From positions 1-58,658 of the forward strand of contig JAENWA010000095.1 in NCBI GenBank assembly GCA_016650295.1: a stretch of 58,658 bases of DNA, in the 5' to 3' direction. Positions 15,647-24,590 of this stretch are shown piece after piece (position 1 is the stretch's first letter; each line of letters opens with the position of its first letter). The DNA is from Desulfuromonadales bacterium. GTDB taxonomy: Bacteria > Desulfobacterota > Desulfuromonadia > Geobacterales > Pseudopelobacteraceae. A program made the translations under genes and the position numbers. Below the pieces are notes generated by a model. It was given only the letters and a program-made list of their open reading frames with translations. It did not search any database and was not told the DNA's origin.

Positions 15647-18600
15647 TTATGCTGCCTGCTGTTGGCGATAGCGTTTCACTGCAAGCATGGGCAGCAGTTT
15701 CTTTTTCTCTGCCTCGGTGGCAACCTCAAACACTCGCATGGCCTCTTCATATGATAGGCGCTTGAATGCTACCTGTATCGGTGAGAGCCGGGCGTTCTTC
15801 GTGATGAGAGCTACATGAATAGAATCCAGCTTCCTTTCTTGGCGGGCCTGTGCAATCTCGGCGGCGGCCGCCGCCGGATCCCGGCGGGTAAGGCTGGTCA
15901 GGTGCTGGACAAGCTGGCTGCGCTCAAACTGCGCTTGCGTTTTGGCTCCCTTCGGCATCCGGTCCGACACAAGCTTGCTTGCCAGGCGTTCCGCCTCGGT
16001 CTTGTTTAGATCTGCCGGCGCCGGCATGACACCGATCAAGGGGGCGGCCATGGCTGCGACTGATCCGCCGCGCTCAAACTCCTTGGCGGCGCCCTTCATC
16101 CAGAAAGGTATGAACGCCTTGGCTGTGAACTCCCCGGCCTGTGCCAGTTGAAAAATGGGGTTGTCTCCCTGGTGCCTGATCTCCGTGCCGTAGTAGTCCT
16201 TATTGTTGGCCAGGTCTCCAATCAGGGAAATAAGCGGGTGCGTCTTGTTCATCAGGGTTGTACCTGGCTTCTGTGCATAGGCGTAAACATCCTTCATGTA
16301 CGTTGGCAGCATGAAACGCTCCGGATTGCCCTTTTCATCCTTCTTACCGGTTCGGAAGGCGAGCAGGTCTTTCCAGTCTTGTGGGGGTTCTCCAGTGAAG
16401 GCGGCGGTCAAGATGGCATTGGCAAGCGCGGTGGTCACCAACAGGGAAAGGGTATAGGCGGCTCGGTCGGTCAGTTCGGCTTTCTTGCCCTTGGTGGCAA
16501 GGTCTTTGGCAAAGGTTGTCAGATCCTTGAAACCGCCTCCAACTTCGAGCACTGTTCCTGAACTCCACCCGGGCGCGCGTACTATGGCTTGTGTCAGGTT
16601 CTTGGCTACGTTGTGGACAAACAGCCGGTCATAGACCACTTGTCCCAGGCGGCTGTCTACGCGGTTCCACGCATGCTGAGCAGCCTTTCTGGTGGCCTCG
16701 TGGCTGGCAGTGGGGTTGCGTCGGCTCCAGTCATTCATCATTTCGGCGAAAACGCCGAATTTCTGCCTTGGCACAAGCCATTCCAGAATCGGGCGGGCGC
16801 TCTGTTCCACAATGGCCGGGATGGTTCGCAATCCGGCGCCGATCTTGTTACCCTCACTCCAGGCCTGAAACATCTTCTGTGTCTGGTCGGTCTGAAAGCG
16901 GCTGTCCATGATCCGGCGGGCTCCGGCCATTTCAAGCCAATGGATGATTTGGGGCATCTCCCGAGCTGCGGCCTCGTCTCCCATCCAGGCCTTCATTACC
17001 TTATCTCCCAGCTTTGGATTGAGATACCAGGCAGCAGGGGCGTGCTTGAAGTATGTGGCCGCCGCCTTGAAGTCTCCCCTGGTCAGGGCCTTGATCCCCA
17101 GGGCGGCGTGAGATATGACAGCCTCCATCGAAGTAAAACCGGCATGGAAAGCGCTGAACACTCCCAGCTGGAATTGATTGAGCGTATTGGCGGCCTTCAT
17201 ATAGGCTGTGAAAGGTTTGCCAAGGTACTTGTTGTCGTAGAGGTTTGATGAAAGGTAATTATTGAACACCTGGGCCACATCCTCACGGGCTACGTAGCGG
17301 TAACTCTTCAACTCCCCCGGCTCCCCGGTGGCCGGGTCTTGATGCGCCCGCTTCGTAACCATGCCGTACTTCCCGGAAATATCGCCGTACCCATCCGGCA
17401 TCTTCTCTCCGGCTGGAATAAGTTCCACCAGTCCGCTTTCCTCCATGGCCTGAAGCGCAATGTGAGCATTCAAATATTTATCCATCTCAGCCATTTTCAG
17501 AAAGACAAGGTTTATAGGGTTGGTATCTACCAGCTTGAACCCGGCCTCAATGCCTGCGTTGATGTCCTCGAATATTCTAACCTTCGTAAATCCTTTGGAG
17601 CCTTCCAGTGGACGTCTTGAAAGCCTGGTGTTAATTTCCTTGCGGGCGTCGTCACTCCTATCCCAGACATGCGGAAAATAGTTGTCCCTGACCGTTTCAA
17701 GCGCTCCGGTCCCCAGGGTTTGCACGGCCTTGGCTTTCTCTTCGAACATGGTCTTGATGGCGGTAGCTACCTGCTGCAGCTCCTTGGTGGCCTGCTGCTG
17801 GCCGGTGTCCATGTTTTGCATAAAGCCGATCCGCTGTGCCTCGGTCATGCGGGCAAAGAGTTTATCGGCCAGGGTGGTGGAAGTCTGCATCAGGTCAAGC
17901 GCCTTGGCAAGTCTGGTTGTGGCAAAAACGCCCTGCATGGTGGCCTTGTTCAGGCTGGTGATGAACTTCTCTTTGCCGTGCTCCATTCTTCCCATGCCTT
18001 CAATCAGGATGCGGCCTGTCTCTTCAGCTGCGGCGCTCCTGTCCATGGGGTTGACTGCGGCCTTGATTCCATCCCAGGCGGCGGCCAGGCCTTCACCGGC
18101 TGCTTTCATGGCGGGCTGCACGTCCTGTTTTACGAAGGTGGATTTGTTGGCCAGGGCGGCCAGCTGGTCCTTGGCGGCTTTGGTCTTGTCGGTGATACCA
18201 GCCAGGGAATACTTGACGGGGGTTCCTGACGGGCCGCTTGTCGAGGGGGTACGTTCAACCGGCTGTTGTGCTTCTTTCTGTATCAAGGTCTCCAGCATTT
18301 TCCCCCAGTTGGCTTTTCCCTGCTCTGTTTTCGCATTGGCTAAACCCTTCTCCAGATTCTGGCGGTGTTGTGACTTTATTTCAGGGGCCTGATGCTGCGT
18401 TGCTGGTGTTTCCCAAACCTTACCGGTGGCTACGTTCTTCATGATCCCGTGTGCCGGGTCAAGCATGGTGCGGATTTTGGAGAAAAAGTTATAAATCATT
18501 TGCAGGTACAAGTGGTGTCGGCGCTCCTGTTTAAACGCTCCGCTATCTCTGAGGCGTTGGTATTCCGTTGCGGCGGCCTCCTCGGTTCCAAACTTTTGCA

Positions 18601-20824
18601 AAATGACTGATCGTTGTTTCTCATTCAAAGCCAGGGCCATGGCAGCGTGGAATGTTTCGTGGTGGATCTCCCTGACTCCCTTTTCAGTCAGGGAGATGAC
18701 GGAGGTCTGATTAAGCTGCTGGAAAGAAGCAACCGGCCTTTCTCCGGGCTTCATCTTGCGGCCGTAGGCGGCCTCTGCGGCAGCTACGTCAAAGCTTATT
18801 TCTCCAGTAGTGGAAATCTTCACGCCGGCGCCACTCTTCAAGGTTACGGTGTAGCCTTCTGTGTCCAGGGTGATGGTCTGGCCGGGGAACGCTGTTTCTA
18901 CCGCCTGGCGTTCTATAACCGGGGTTGGTTCGGTAAGGTCATTCTGTGGTGATGTGGCGGCTTTATGGGCTTGGTTGTCAATGGTGTCAGTAGTGACGGC
19001 ATCGGGGGCGGTTGGTAAAAAATTACCGGGTGTGGTCTCCTTGATAGTATAGAGGGGCGCTGTTGTCGCCTGCTCGGCAACAGCCGGCGCGTTGTGATAC
19101 TCGATGCGGTAATTCCCCTTGGGCTCGCTGGGCGGGACAATGCGTAATCCTCCCTGATCGGTGCGGATGTTGTAACCGCCTTCCGGATCCCGAGACACAA
19201 GGCCCTGTCCGGTGGCGGGCTGCAGATAATCAGACACGGCCTTGTTAAGCGCCGTCTTATTTGGTTTATCCCAGACATGAAGTGCCTGCCCGGTTTGTCC
19301 AGTCTTCTCTTGACCTCTTTTGATGAAGTGCTGAAGCGTTTTATGCAGGCTATCTGTCGGGATGGTGGGAGATAGATCGGCGCCGCTGACGGGTGTTGAC
19401 TCTGGCAGGTTTCTTTCCTGAAATGTCGGGGCGGCAAGGAGACTGACGGCCGGCTCGTGGGCGGTCTCCATGGCTGCTGGTTGTGTTGATTGAATAGCCA
19501 GGGAGGTTTCGTTCAAGAGGTCAGTAGCGCCTGGGGGTAACATGGGTTGCGGGTCGTTCGCTGCCGGTGTCTGGGTTATTGTTGAAAGTGCCCGGGAGAG
19601 CGGTCCGGATGGCTCTGTCTCGGTTTGCAGTGCCCGTGGGGTAAGCGGGTTCAGCGCGCTATCATCGAGGGTCAGGCCATAGGGGACGCTACCGGTGTCC
19701 TGATACCCATGGATGGCGTCAAAGGAATGAGCGGCAAAGTTGGCGGCTGCATCGGGGCTGCTTTTGGCAAGTTCGTTGTAGATGATCTCGGCGGCCTGGC
19801 TGCGGGCTTCGGGCGGGGTGGCCGGATTCTCCAAGGCGCTGGTGATGGCTTTCATCTTCACGGCATGGGAAGCGTGTGCAGGTATGCCGAAAGGCAATAG
19901 AAGTGCCGACATTCCAAGGGTAGGTGCAACGGTTTCCTTGGCAGCTTGCCAGGGATCTTTTGTGTCATAACCGTATTCTTTTTCCACTGCAGATTCACCA
20001 TAGCCCTGCCCCATTTCCACGGCGGTTTCCCCGGTTGCAGTCTCCAGGGCGTTCACACCAAAGCGGGCGGCTGTGCCGGGGTTGGTGAAGGATCTGAGCA
20101 CGGTCTGTGCTGTGGTCTTCTCGCCCTTGTTCAACATTCGGCCGATGACGTTCTTTGCCATACCGCCGCCGATCCCTAGGAACCGACCGGCCAGGGCGCC
20201 GCCTGCTGTCTCGCCGCCGAATTCAATAGAGCCGGTCATACGGGCGGCATTGGTTACCTCTTGTACGCGGGGATCGTCGGGCATGTCGGCAGCCTGCGCC
20301 GGAGTAAGGCCATGCTTGGCAAGGCCCTTTTCAAAGGTGTCCTGTGCCTGTGCCATTCCTGCCGGGGCAGCGGCCAGGGCACTGCCCCCAATAAGTGCCA
20401 GGCCTGCCGGGGCTCCTACGCCTGACAACACAAGACCGGCTCCCAATGCCGGGGCTATGCTCTGTGGGAGCATGCGGGCTCCTTGGCTGAGGGCATTCAC
20501 AATCGGCCGGCCTGTTGTATCGCCGGCCTGCATTTCGGGCAGGGAAGCAATTGCATCAGCGGATTCAACCAAGCCCTGGCCAGTGTCATACAGGTTGTTG
20601 CCAGGGTTGGAAATGTACTTCATCGTCTGACCAGCCATGCGGGGTAAATCAGAGAAGGCGCCGGCTTTCAGTTGGCTCCAAATTTCCCCCAGGGCGCTGC
20701 GATTGGTTGGCGGGGGGGTTGGTAGCAAGTTACTGGTATTTTCAATCGGTAGATTTTCACCGCTGTAGGGCTGTAAGCCGTCTGAATACGGAACGACTTC
20801 GCCTAAATAAGGATTCAAGTCCAT
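15647..20824 (-). CDS. Giant polyvalent/ejection-type phage protein (1725 residues)
   Basis: This is the longest gene in the window and fills over a third of the element. Residues 1-100 are acidic and polar. Residues 100-330 hold Gly/Ala-rich hydrophobic segments of the type seen in phage DNA-ejection proteins (APALGAGLVLSGVGAPAGLA). Residues 380-650 are Pro/Thr-rich. Around residue 720 a compact domain contains HHETFHAA, an HExxH zinc-protease-like motif. Residues 870-1725 are helical, with features such as RDNYFPHVWDRS, and resemble the large-polyvalent-protein-associated domains of phages and plasmids. Such proteins can travel with phage DNA into the host and protect or process it. No capsid genes are present, so it would need a helper's virion. 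Family placement is from pattern, not a search. Confidence 0.7.
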   Translation of the reverse strand: MDLNPYLGEVVPYSDGLQPYSGENLPIENTSNLLPTPPPTNRSALGEIWSQLKAGAFSDLPRMAGQTMKYISNPGNNLYDTGQGLVESADAIASLPEMQAGDTTGRPIVNALSQGARMLPQSIAPALGAGLVLSGVGAPAGLALIGGSALAAAPAGMAQAQDTFEKGLAKHGLTPAQAADMPDDPRVQEVTNAARMTGSIEFGGETAGGALAGRFLGIGGGMAKNVIGRMLNKGEKTTAQTVLRSFTNPGTAARFGVNALETATGETAVEMGQGYGESAVEKEYGYDTKDPWQAAKETVAPTLGMSALLLPFGIPAHASHAVKMKAITSALENPATPPEARSQAAEIIYNELAKSSPDAAANFAAHSFDAIHGYQDTGSVPYGLTLDDSALNPLTPRALQTETEPSGPLSRALSTITQTPAANDPQPMLPPGATDLLNETSLAIQSTQPAAMETAHEPAVSLLAAPTFQERNLPESTPVSGADLSPTIPTDSLHKTLQHFIKRGQEKTGQTGQALHVWDKPNKTALNKAVSDYLQPATGQGLVSRDPEGGYNIRTDQGGLRIVPPSEPKGNYRIEYHNAPAVAEQATTAPLYTIKETTPGNFLPTAPDAVTTDTIDNQAHKAATSPQNDLTEPTPVIERQAVETAFPGQTITLDTEGYTVTLKSGAGVKISTTGEISFDVAAAEAAYGRKMKPGERPVASFQQLNQTSVISLTEKGVREIHHETFHAAMALALNEKQRSVILQKFGTEEAAATEYQRLRDSGAFKQERRHHLYLQMIYNFFSKIRTMLDPAHGIMKNVATGKVWETPATQHQAPEIKSQHRQNLEKGLANAKTEQGKANWGKMLETLIQKEAQQPVERTPSTSGPSGTPVKYSLAGITDKTKAAKDQLAALANKSTFVKQDVQPAMKAAGEGLAAAWDGIKAAVNPMDRSAAAEETGRILIEGMGRMEHGKEKFITSLNKATMQGVFATTRLAKALDLMQTSTTLADKLFARMTEAQRIGFMQNMDTGQQQATKELQQVATAIKTMFEEKAKAVQTLGTGALETVRDNYFPHVWDRSDDARKEINTRLSRRPLEGSKGFTKVRIFEDINAGIEAGFKLVDTNPINLVFLKMAEMDKYLNAHIALQAMEESGLVELIPAGEKMPDGYGDISGKYGMVTKRAHQDPATGEPGELKSYRYVAREDVAQVFNNYLSSNLYDNKYLGKPFTAYMKAANTLNQFQLGVFSAFHAGFTSMEAVISHAALGIKALTRGDFKAAATYFKHAPAAWYLNPKLGDKVMKAWMGDEAAAREMPQIIHWLEMAGARRIMDSRFQTDQTQKMFQAWSEGNKIGAGLRTIPAIVEQSARPILEWLVPRQKFGVFAEMMNDWSRRNPTASHEATRKAAQHAWNRVDSRLGQVVYDRLFVHNVAKNLTQAIVRAPGWSSGTVLEVGGGFKDLTTFAKDLATKGKKAELTDRAAYTLSLLVTTALANAILTAAFTGEPPQDWKDLLAFRTGKKDEKGNPERFMLPTYMKDVYAYAQKPGTTLMNKTHPLISLIGDLANNKDYYGTEIRHQGDNPIFQLAQAGEFTAKAFIPFWMKGAAKEFERGGSVAAMAAPLIGVMPAPADLNKTEAERLASKLVSDRMPKGAKTQAQFERSQLVQHLTSLTRRDPAAAAAEIAQARQERKLDSIHVALITKNARLSPIQVAFKRLSYEEAMRVFEVATEAEKKKLLPMLAVKRYRQQQAA

Positions 20825-20870
20825 GATTTACTCTCCTTTTCTGAGCAGCTAGGCTGTCTGATCTGTGGTC

Positions 20871-21125
20871 CTATGCGCCGTATTCTTTCAATCGGCCTTC
20901 AGCGGCACTTGCCAAATTGATAACCATCCAGGCAAGGGTATTGTTATTGTGATTCAATATGGTGTTTTCTCGTGAAAGCTGTTTGCCTTGTTCCAGGTGG
21001 TTAGCGGCTGTATCGAGTGCAAATACCAGGGCTTCAAGGCATTTGCGGCGATCGACCCGCCCTGTGCCTGAAAGGTTGCCGATTACCTCATTCAACAGGG
21101 CCTGATTGTTGGTCTGGTTGGTCAT
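20871..21125 (-). CDS. Small hypothetical protein of the element
   Basis: The 84-residue polar helical protein (MTNQTNNQALLNEVIGN..., ALDTAANHLEQGKQLSREN) has no recognised domain. It overlaps the helicase stop by 4 bases (ATGA) and is 46 bp from the giant gene, so it is part of the same transcript. It could be a helicase partner, but nothing shows this directly. Confidence 0.6.
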   Translation of the reverse strand: MTNQTNNQALLNEVIGNLSGTGRVDRRKCLEALVFALDTAANHLEQGKQLSRENTILNHNNNTLAWMVINLASAAEGRLKEYGA

Positions 21126-22474
21126 ATTTCAATACCGTTGCCGCTGCGGCGCGGCTGTGCCGGGCTGTAGCTGGTGAGTCCCTTGAACTGCAGGCTGGAT
21201 TTTTCAATATTCACCTGGAATGATTCACTGGCCGGACCGTTGCGGTTCTTGAGGATCTTCAGAATCAACTGGTTTTCCTTGTCCTGGTACAATCCCAGCA
21301 TGAAATCTGCTGAGGCTTCCACGTCTCCCCCACCCTTGGCGCTGTGGGCCTCTATTTCGTGATTGTTTCGCACGCTGTCGCGGTTCACCTGACTGAGAAT
21401 GATCAAGGGCACGTTCTTGGCTTTGGCAAGGTTTTTCAGTTCCGGGCACAGATAGGCGGTCCGCTCAAACAGGGTCTTTCCGGGGGCTGCCATAAGACCC
21501 AGGTAATCAATCCCCACTGCGCCGATCTCTCCATACTTGCGGCGGGTGGCGTCGATGTAGCGGGCAATCTGTTCGATAGTCAGGCGGGGTCGTTCGCAGA
21601 TAATCAGGCGTTGTGATCCCCCTTCCCGACATTGGCGGTGGATCTCCTCGGCGTTGGCTGGTTCGTTTTTCCATTTGTGTTCGATGGTGTAACCGTTGAC
21701 GCCGGATTGCATGGATGCTTCCCGCTCAAACAGCTTGACTGCGGGCATCTCCAGGCTGAAAAAGAGCGAGTACAGGCCGGTTTCCCTGGCCGATCTCAAC
21801 AACAGGTGCTGCAGGAGGGCACTTTTGAAGGTTCCGGAATAGGCGGCTATGGTCAGCACTTCGCCTGGGGCGATTCCTCTGATTTCCTTATCCAGCCGGG
21901 GAAAGCCGGTGACAAACCGGAACTCGTCAACTCTCTTGATAAAGCGGATGTACTGCCGGTGGCGTTCGTTGAAATCAATCAGTTCGTCGGCATTGACGCC
22001 ACATATCGAATCGGCCTCATCACTCAAGGCGTCCAGTGTGCGGCGGGCCTCTTCAATGGCTTCTGCTGCCGGTTGGCCGTCCTGGATGCGGGCCTGCATG
22101 TCGCGGCCGGCTGTCAGCGTTTTGCGGGCAACGGCCTTTTCTTTGACGATACGGATGTAGTAGGCGATATTTGCGGCGGTTGGTACGTAATCAACCAAGG
22201 TGGCCAGGTATGCCGCCCCGCCGATCTCTTCCAGTTCCCCCTTAGCGTTCAGGCCGTTGACCATGGTGATCAGGTCTATCGGCGTTTTTGCCTGGTGAAG
22301 ATCCAACATGGTCCGGTACACCTTGCGGTGTGCCTCTCGATAGAAGTCGTCTGTCGTGATAGTTTCCCGCGTGGTGGTGATGGCTTGGCTATCCACAAAG
22401 AGGCCACCCAGGATGGACATTTCAGCCTCTATGGCCTGCGGCGGTACGTGGCGAAGTTGTTCATTTGAGTTCAT
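21122..22474 (-). CDS. DnaB-like replicative helicase
   Basis: The 450-residue protein has the DnaB N-terminal domain (VPPQAIEAEMSILGGLF..., about residues 8-110) and the RecA-like C-terminal domain, with Walker B-like VGIDYLGLM and the downstream ILSQVNRDS and GGGDVEASAD motifs. The Walker A region reads AYSGTFKSAL: the Lys-Ser pair is kept, but both flanking glycines of GxxxxGKS are replaced by Ala and Phe. It would unwind DNA at the element's origin. It overlaps the O-like gene by 4 bases, a helicase/initiator pairing as in lambdoid phages. Activity is likely but the altered P-loop leaves some doubt. Confidence 0.88.
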   Translation of the reverse strand: MNSNEQLRHVPPQAIEAEMSILGGLFVDSQAITTTRETITTDDFYREAHRKVYRTMLDLHQAKTPIDLITMVNGLNAKGELEEIGGAAYLATLVDYVPTAANIAYYIRIVKEKAVARKTLTAGRDMQARIQDGQPAAEAIEEARRTLDALSDEADSICGVNADELIDFNERHRQYIRFIKRVDEFRFVTGFPRLDKEIRGIAPGEVLTIAAYSGTFKSALLQHLLLRSARETGLYSLFFSLEMPAVKLFEREASMQSGVNGYTIEHKWKNEPANAEEIHRQCREGGSQRLIICERPRLTIEQIARYIDATRRKYGEIGAVGIDYLGLMAAPGKTLFERTAYLCPELKNLAKAKNVPLIILSQVNRDSVRNNHEIEAHSAKGGGDVEASADFMLGLYQDKENQLILKILKNRNGPASESFQVNIEKSSLQFKGLTSYSPAQPRRSGNGIEI

Positions 22475-23238
22475 AGTGCAAGTTTCTCCTGTGCTTCATC
22501 CTGCTGCCAAAAATGCCAATTTTCAAACAGGGTGCCTTCGGGCGGTATGATCCCGGCTGCACGGTAGGCGCCGGCGTTGTGCTTCTCGTCCTTGGCGCCG
22601 GGCAGTCGGTTTATCTGTGATTTAAACATGGTGATATCCCTCTTGCTGGCAAGCCATTCGTCTTGACAGGTCAGAAACCAGCAGGCGGTAATTACAAGCG
22701 GCTTAAGGCCGTAGGCGGTCAGTAGTTCCTTGACCGGCTTAAAGTCTTTACCGCTGGTCAGGTATGGCTTTCCTTGGGTGCGTTCGTAGGCGTATGCCCA
22801 CCAGAAAATAAAAGTTTGATGATCCCCTGAAGGAGGGCGTTTCGACGGAGGAGATACGCAAGAAGATTCTTTCTTATTCTTATTCTTTATAGTACGGAAC
22901 GCCGGTGGAACGTCTGTGGAACGTAAGTGGAACGCTGGCTGTTGTAACTCATTGTTATTGAATGGTTCTAGCGGAACGTCTGTGGAACGCTGGTGGAACG
23001 CGAGTGGAACGTTTGTTGGGTTGCTTTTGGTTACCTGATCTAACACTTCAATTTCCTTGAGAAATCTGCTTACTCGGGGGTGTGTCCACTGCCATATTTT
23101 GGCATATCCTCGAAGAGTTCCGGCTTTTCCGTTGTTCAGGTCAAGCGCAACGGAAAACGCAGCTTCAACACGGGTGAAGGGGCGGCCTGTTGGTAGGTCT
23201 GAGGATAGAAATTTAGGTACAGAGACCCAGGCAATCAC
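22471..23238 (-). CDS. Replication initiator-like protein (lambda O type) containing the origin
   Basis: The 255-residue protein has an N-terminal segment like the helix-turn-helix part of phage replication proteins (FTRVEAAFSVALDL..., TLRGYAKIWQWTHPRVSRFL). A low-complexity middle contains repeats of FHxRSTDVP, and a C-terminal region (FIFWWAYAYERTQGKPYL) may contact helicase. The middle is encoded by eight 11-bp iterons. This layout, initiator gene with an internal iteron array followed by AT-rich DNA and then the helicase gene, is that of lambda O/ori/P. It overlaps the terminase gene and the helicase gene by ATGA. The family assignment rests on layout and partial motifs. Confidence 0.7.
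   Translation of the reverse strand: MIAWVSVPKFLSSDLPTGRPFTRVEAAFSVALDLNNGKAGTLRGYAKIWQWTHPRVSRFLKEIEVLDQVTKSNPTNVPLAFHQRSTDVPLEPFNNNELQQPAFHLRSTDVPPAFRTIKNKNKKESSCVSPPSKRPPSGDHQTFIFWWAYAYERTQGKPYLTSGKDFKPVKELLTAYGLKPLVITACWFLTCQDEWLASKRDITMFKSQINRLPGAKDEKHNAGAYRAAGIIPPEGTLFENWHFWQQDEAQEKLAL
22861..23011. other. Iteron-type replication origin inside the initiator gene
   Basis: GTGGAACG recurs at 22905, 22916, 22927, 22982, 22993 and 23004, with GGAACG-only versions opening each block (22894 and 22971). That makes two blocks of four at an exact 11-bp period, and the blocks are 77 bp (7 x 11) apart. A 36-bp AT-rich spacer separates them. A T/A-rich tract (22861-22893) lies beyond the last iteron in the direction of transcription, where lambda-type origins melt. 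The 11-bp period is not a multiple of three, so protein coding alone does not explain it. Confidence 0.75.
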
Positions 23239-23933
23239 GGCAGCTGCTCCCCGATTGTGACAGTGTAGCCGGCACCTACAAGCGCTTCCATTGAAAGAGC
23301 TATTGACTTTTCTTCCAGCTGTTCATCAATCAAGTCACTAAAGGGGGTGGAATAAATAGGCTCTGAGAAGCTCCGGATGAGGGTAGCCAGGGTGTTTTCC
23401 GGGTTGCTACCATCGCCAAAAAGTTCAACTTTATCTTTGTGCAATCCCATCATTCGGGCCAACTCAATGGAAGCTTGCATACGGGTGGGGATGCGGTAGA
23501 CGGCGCGCTGTTTCCCGAATCGGTCGACAGCAAAATCCAAGTCAAGGATGTTGGCCGCTTCAGTGTCCAGCAGGTTGGCCGCTTTCGGATCCCCCTTCTC
23601 ATCCAGGAAGGCCCGGCGGTCAAGGTTCAATACCTGACTCAGATAGAGTATCAAACTGCCGGCGTTGACTGCATAGCGGCGCTGCAATTCAGCTTTGATT
23701 TCTTCAATGCGTTGCTGCACCCGCTCGTCTTTAAGTAGTCGCCACGCGTGTGCTTTGGCGCTGACTGGCTTGCTGCCGGTGAACGCTTCTAGATATGAGG
23801 CGCTTGCGTTTCCGTTTCTAAGCACGTATTCCCAGCAAAACCGTTCCTGTTTTGGCTTCAGGTGCGTGATGCTCTCGTAGCCAAGATCTTCAACGAGCGC
23901 GGGCAGCGTAGCTTGTCCAGGTACGTAAGTCAT
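23235..23933 (-). CDS. Phage terminase small subunit
   Basis: The 232-residue protein has the Terminase_2/TerS N-terminal pattern LKPKQERFCWEYVLRNGNAS...AKAHAWRLLKDERVQQRIEE (about residues 24-85), a DNA-binding helix bundle that recognises packaging sites. The rest is helical. No large terminase gene lies in the element, so TerS could redirect a helper phage's packaging machinery to this element's DNA, as in phage-inducible islands. It overlaps both neighbours by ATGA, which puts packaging and replication genes on one transcript. Confidence 0.85.
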   Translation of the reverse strand: MTYVPGQATLPALVEDLGYESITHLKPKQERFCWEYVLRNGNASASYLEAFTGSKPVSAKAHAWRLLKDERVQQRIEEIKAELQRRYAVNAGSLILYLSQVLNLDRRAFLDEKGDPKAANLLDTEAANILDLDFAVDRFGKQRAVYRIPTRMQASIELARMMGLHKDKVELFGDGSNPENTLATLIRSFSEPIYSTPFSDLIDEQLEEKSIALSMEALVGAGYTVTIGEQLP

Positions 23934-24187
23934 AAGCCTGACCGCCTGCGGTCTGAAAATGCGCCGGGATTGTTCGAGGGTTTCCGGTCCGGAACTGCTC
24001 CTCTTGCAATTGCTTCCTGAGGGTATGTCCTGAACATCAACACAGTGGCCTTACCCAGGCGTTCTGTTTGCTTGTTGCCCAAAACCGTAAAACCGGCGGC
24101 AAAGAGCAGGTCCCGTTTACGGCGCAGCGTTTCGAAGCGGTCAAGGAATGGCGCGGGTACGAATGTTGCGTTAGTTTCAACCTTCAT
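23930..24187 (-). CDS. Small hypothetical protein of the element
   Basis: The 85-residue basic protein (MKVETNATFVPAPFLDRFET..., ending DRRRSGL) contains FETLRRKRDLLFAAGFTVLG. It has no recognised domain. ATGA overlaps on both sides show it belongs to the replication/packaging operon. Confidence 0.6.
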   Translation of the reverse strand: MKVETNATFVPAPFLDRFETLRRKRDLLFAAGFTVLGNKQTERLGKATVLMFRTYPQEAIARGAVPDRKPSNNPGAFSDRRRSGL

Positions 24188-24348
24188 GAGAATGTCTCGC
24201 TAATCTGACTGGTATCGGTGAAATTCATTAGCTGGATAATACGATCAAGAAACCTTTTGACGGCTTCCGGATCGTCCATCTCTATTGCGGCGTCAAGCTG
24301 AAGAAATGCCCGGTCAAGCATGTTTTGTGCGGCGCTGGAACTGTTCAC
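24184..24348 (-). CDS. Very small coupled ORF (54 residues)
   Basis: The reading frame starts at GTG 24348, overlapping the alpA stop as GTGA, and ends in an ATGA overlap with the next gene. It encodes a 54-residue acidic helical protein (NMLDRAFLQLDAAIEMDDPE, then AVKRFLDRIIQLM). The exact overlaps on both sides and its filling of an otherwise empty gap support it as a real gene. The function is unknown. Confidence 0.6.
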   Translation of the reverse strand: MNSSSAAQNMLDRAFLQLDAAIEMDDPEAVKRFLDRIIQLMNFTDTSQISETFS

Positions 24349-24557
24349 GTGGCTACTCGTTCAATAGCTGCGATGACTGTCTCCGATTTCCAGCGAGTTG
24401 TCCGGCTGGACAATTTAAATGGTGGTTCGAGCGTGAGATTTTTAACTAATGCCCATACCTGGCCCCTCGAAATTCTAAGAGCTGCTGCGACATCTTTGTC
24501 CGTAAGCAACATGCCAGGAACGAGCGGGGGAGCGGGTATTGTTGTTTTTTTTGCCAT
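24345..24557 (-). CDS. AlpA-type excisionase/transcriptional regulator
   Basis: The 70-residue protein has the MerR-like winged-helix motif of the AlpA family: MLLTDKDVAAALRISRGQVW followed by a wing and RTTRWKSETVIAAIERV. AlpA proteins act as excisionase or activate integrase genes of P4-like elements. The start is placed at ATG 24557, with GAGGTG six bases upstream; an ATG at 24611 would put 18 extra residues through a hairpin. It heads a nine-gene operon and lies just behind an intrinsic terminator. Confidence 0.85.
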   Translation of the reverse strand: MAKKTTIPAPPLVPGMLLTDKDVAAALRISRGQVWALVKNLTLEPPFKLSSRTTRWKSETVIAAIERVAT

Positions 24558-24590
24558 GTCATTCACCTCGAATAATTTTTGCAGAAACGA

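Noticed and set aside
22894-23011. CRISPR-like short repeats
   Set aside because: The units are 8 bp with 3-bp spacers at a fixed 11-bp period inside a coding gene. This fits iterons, not CRISPR repeats and spacers.
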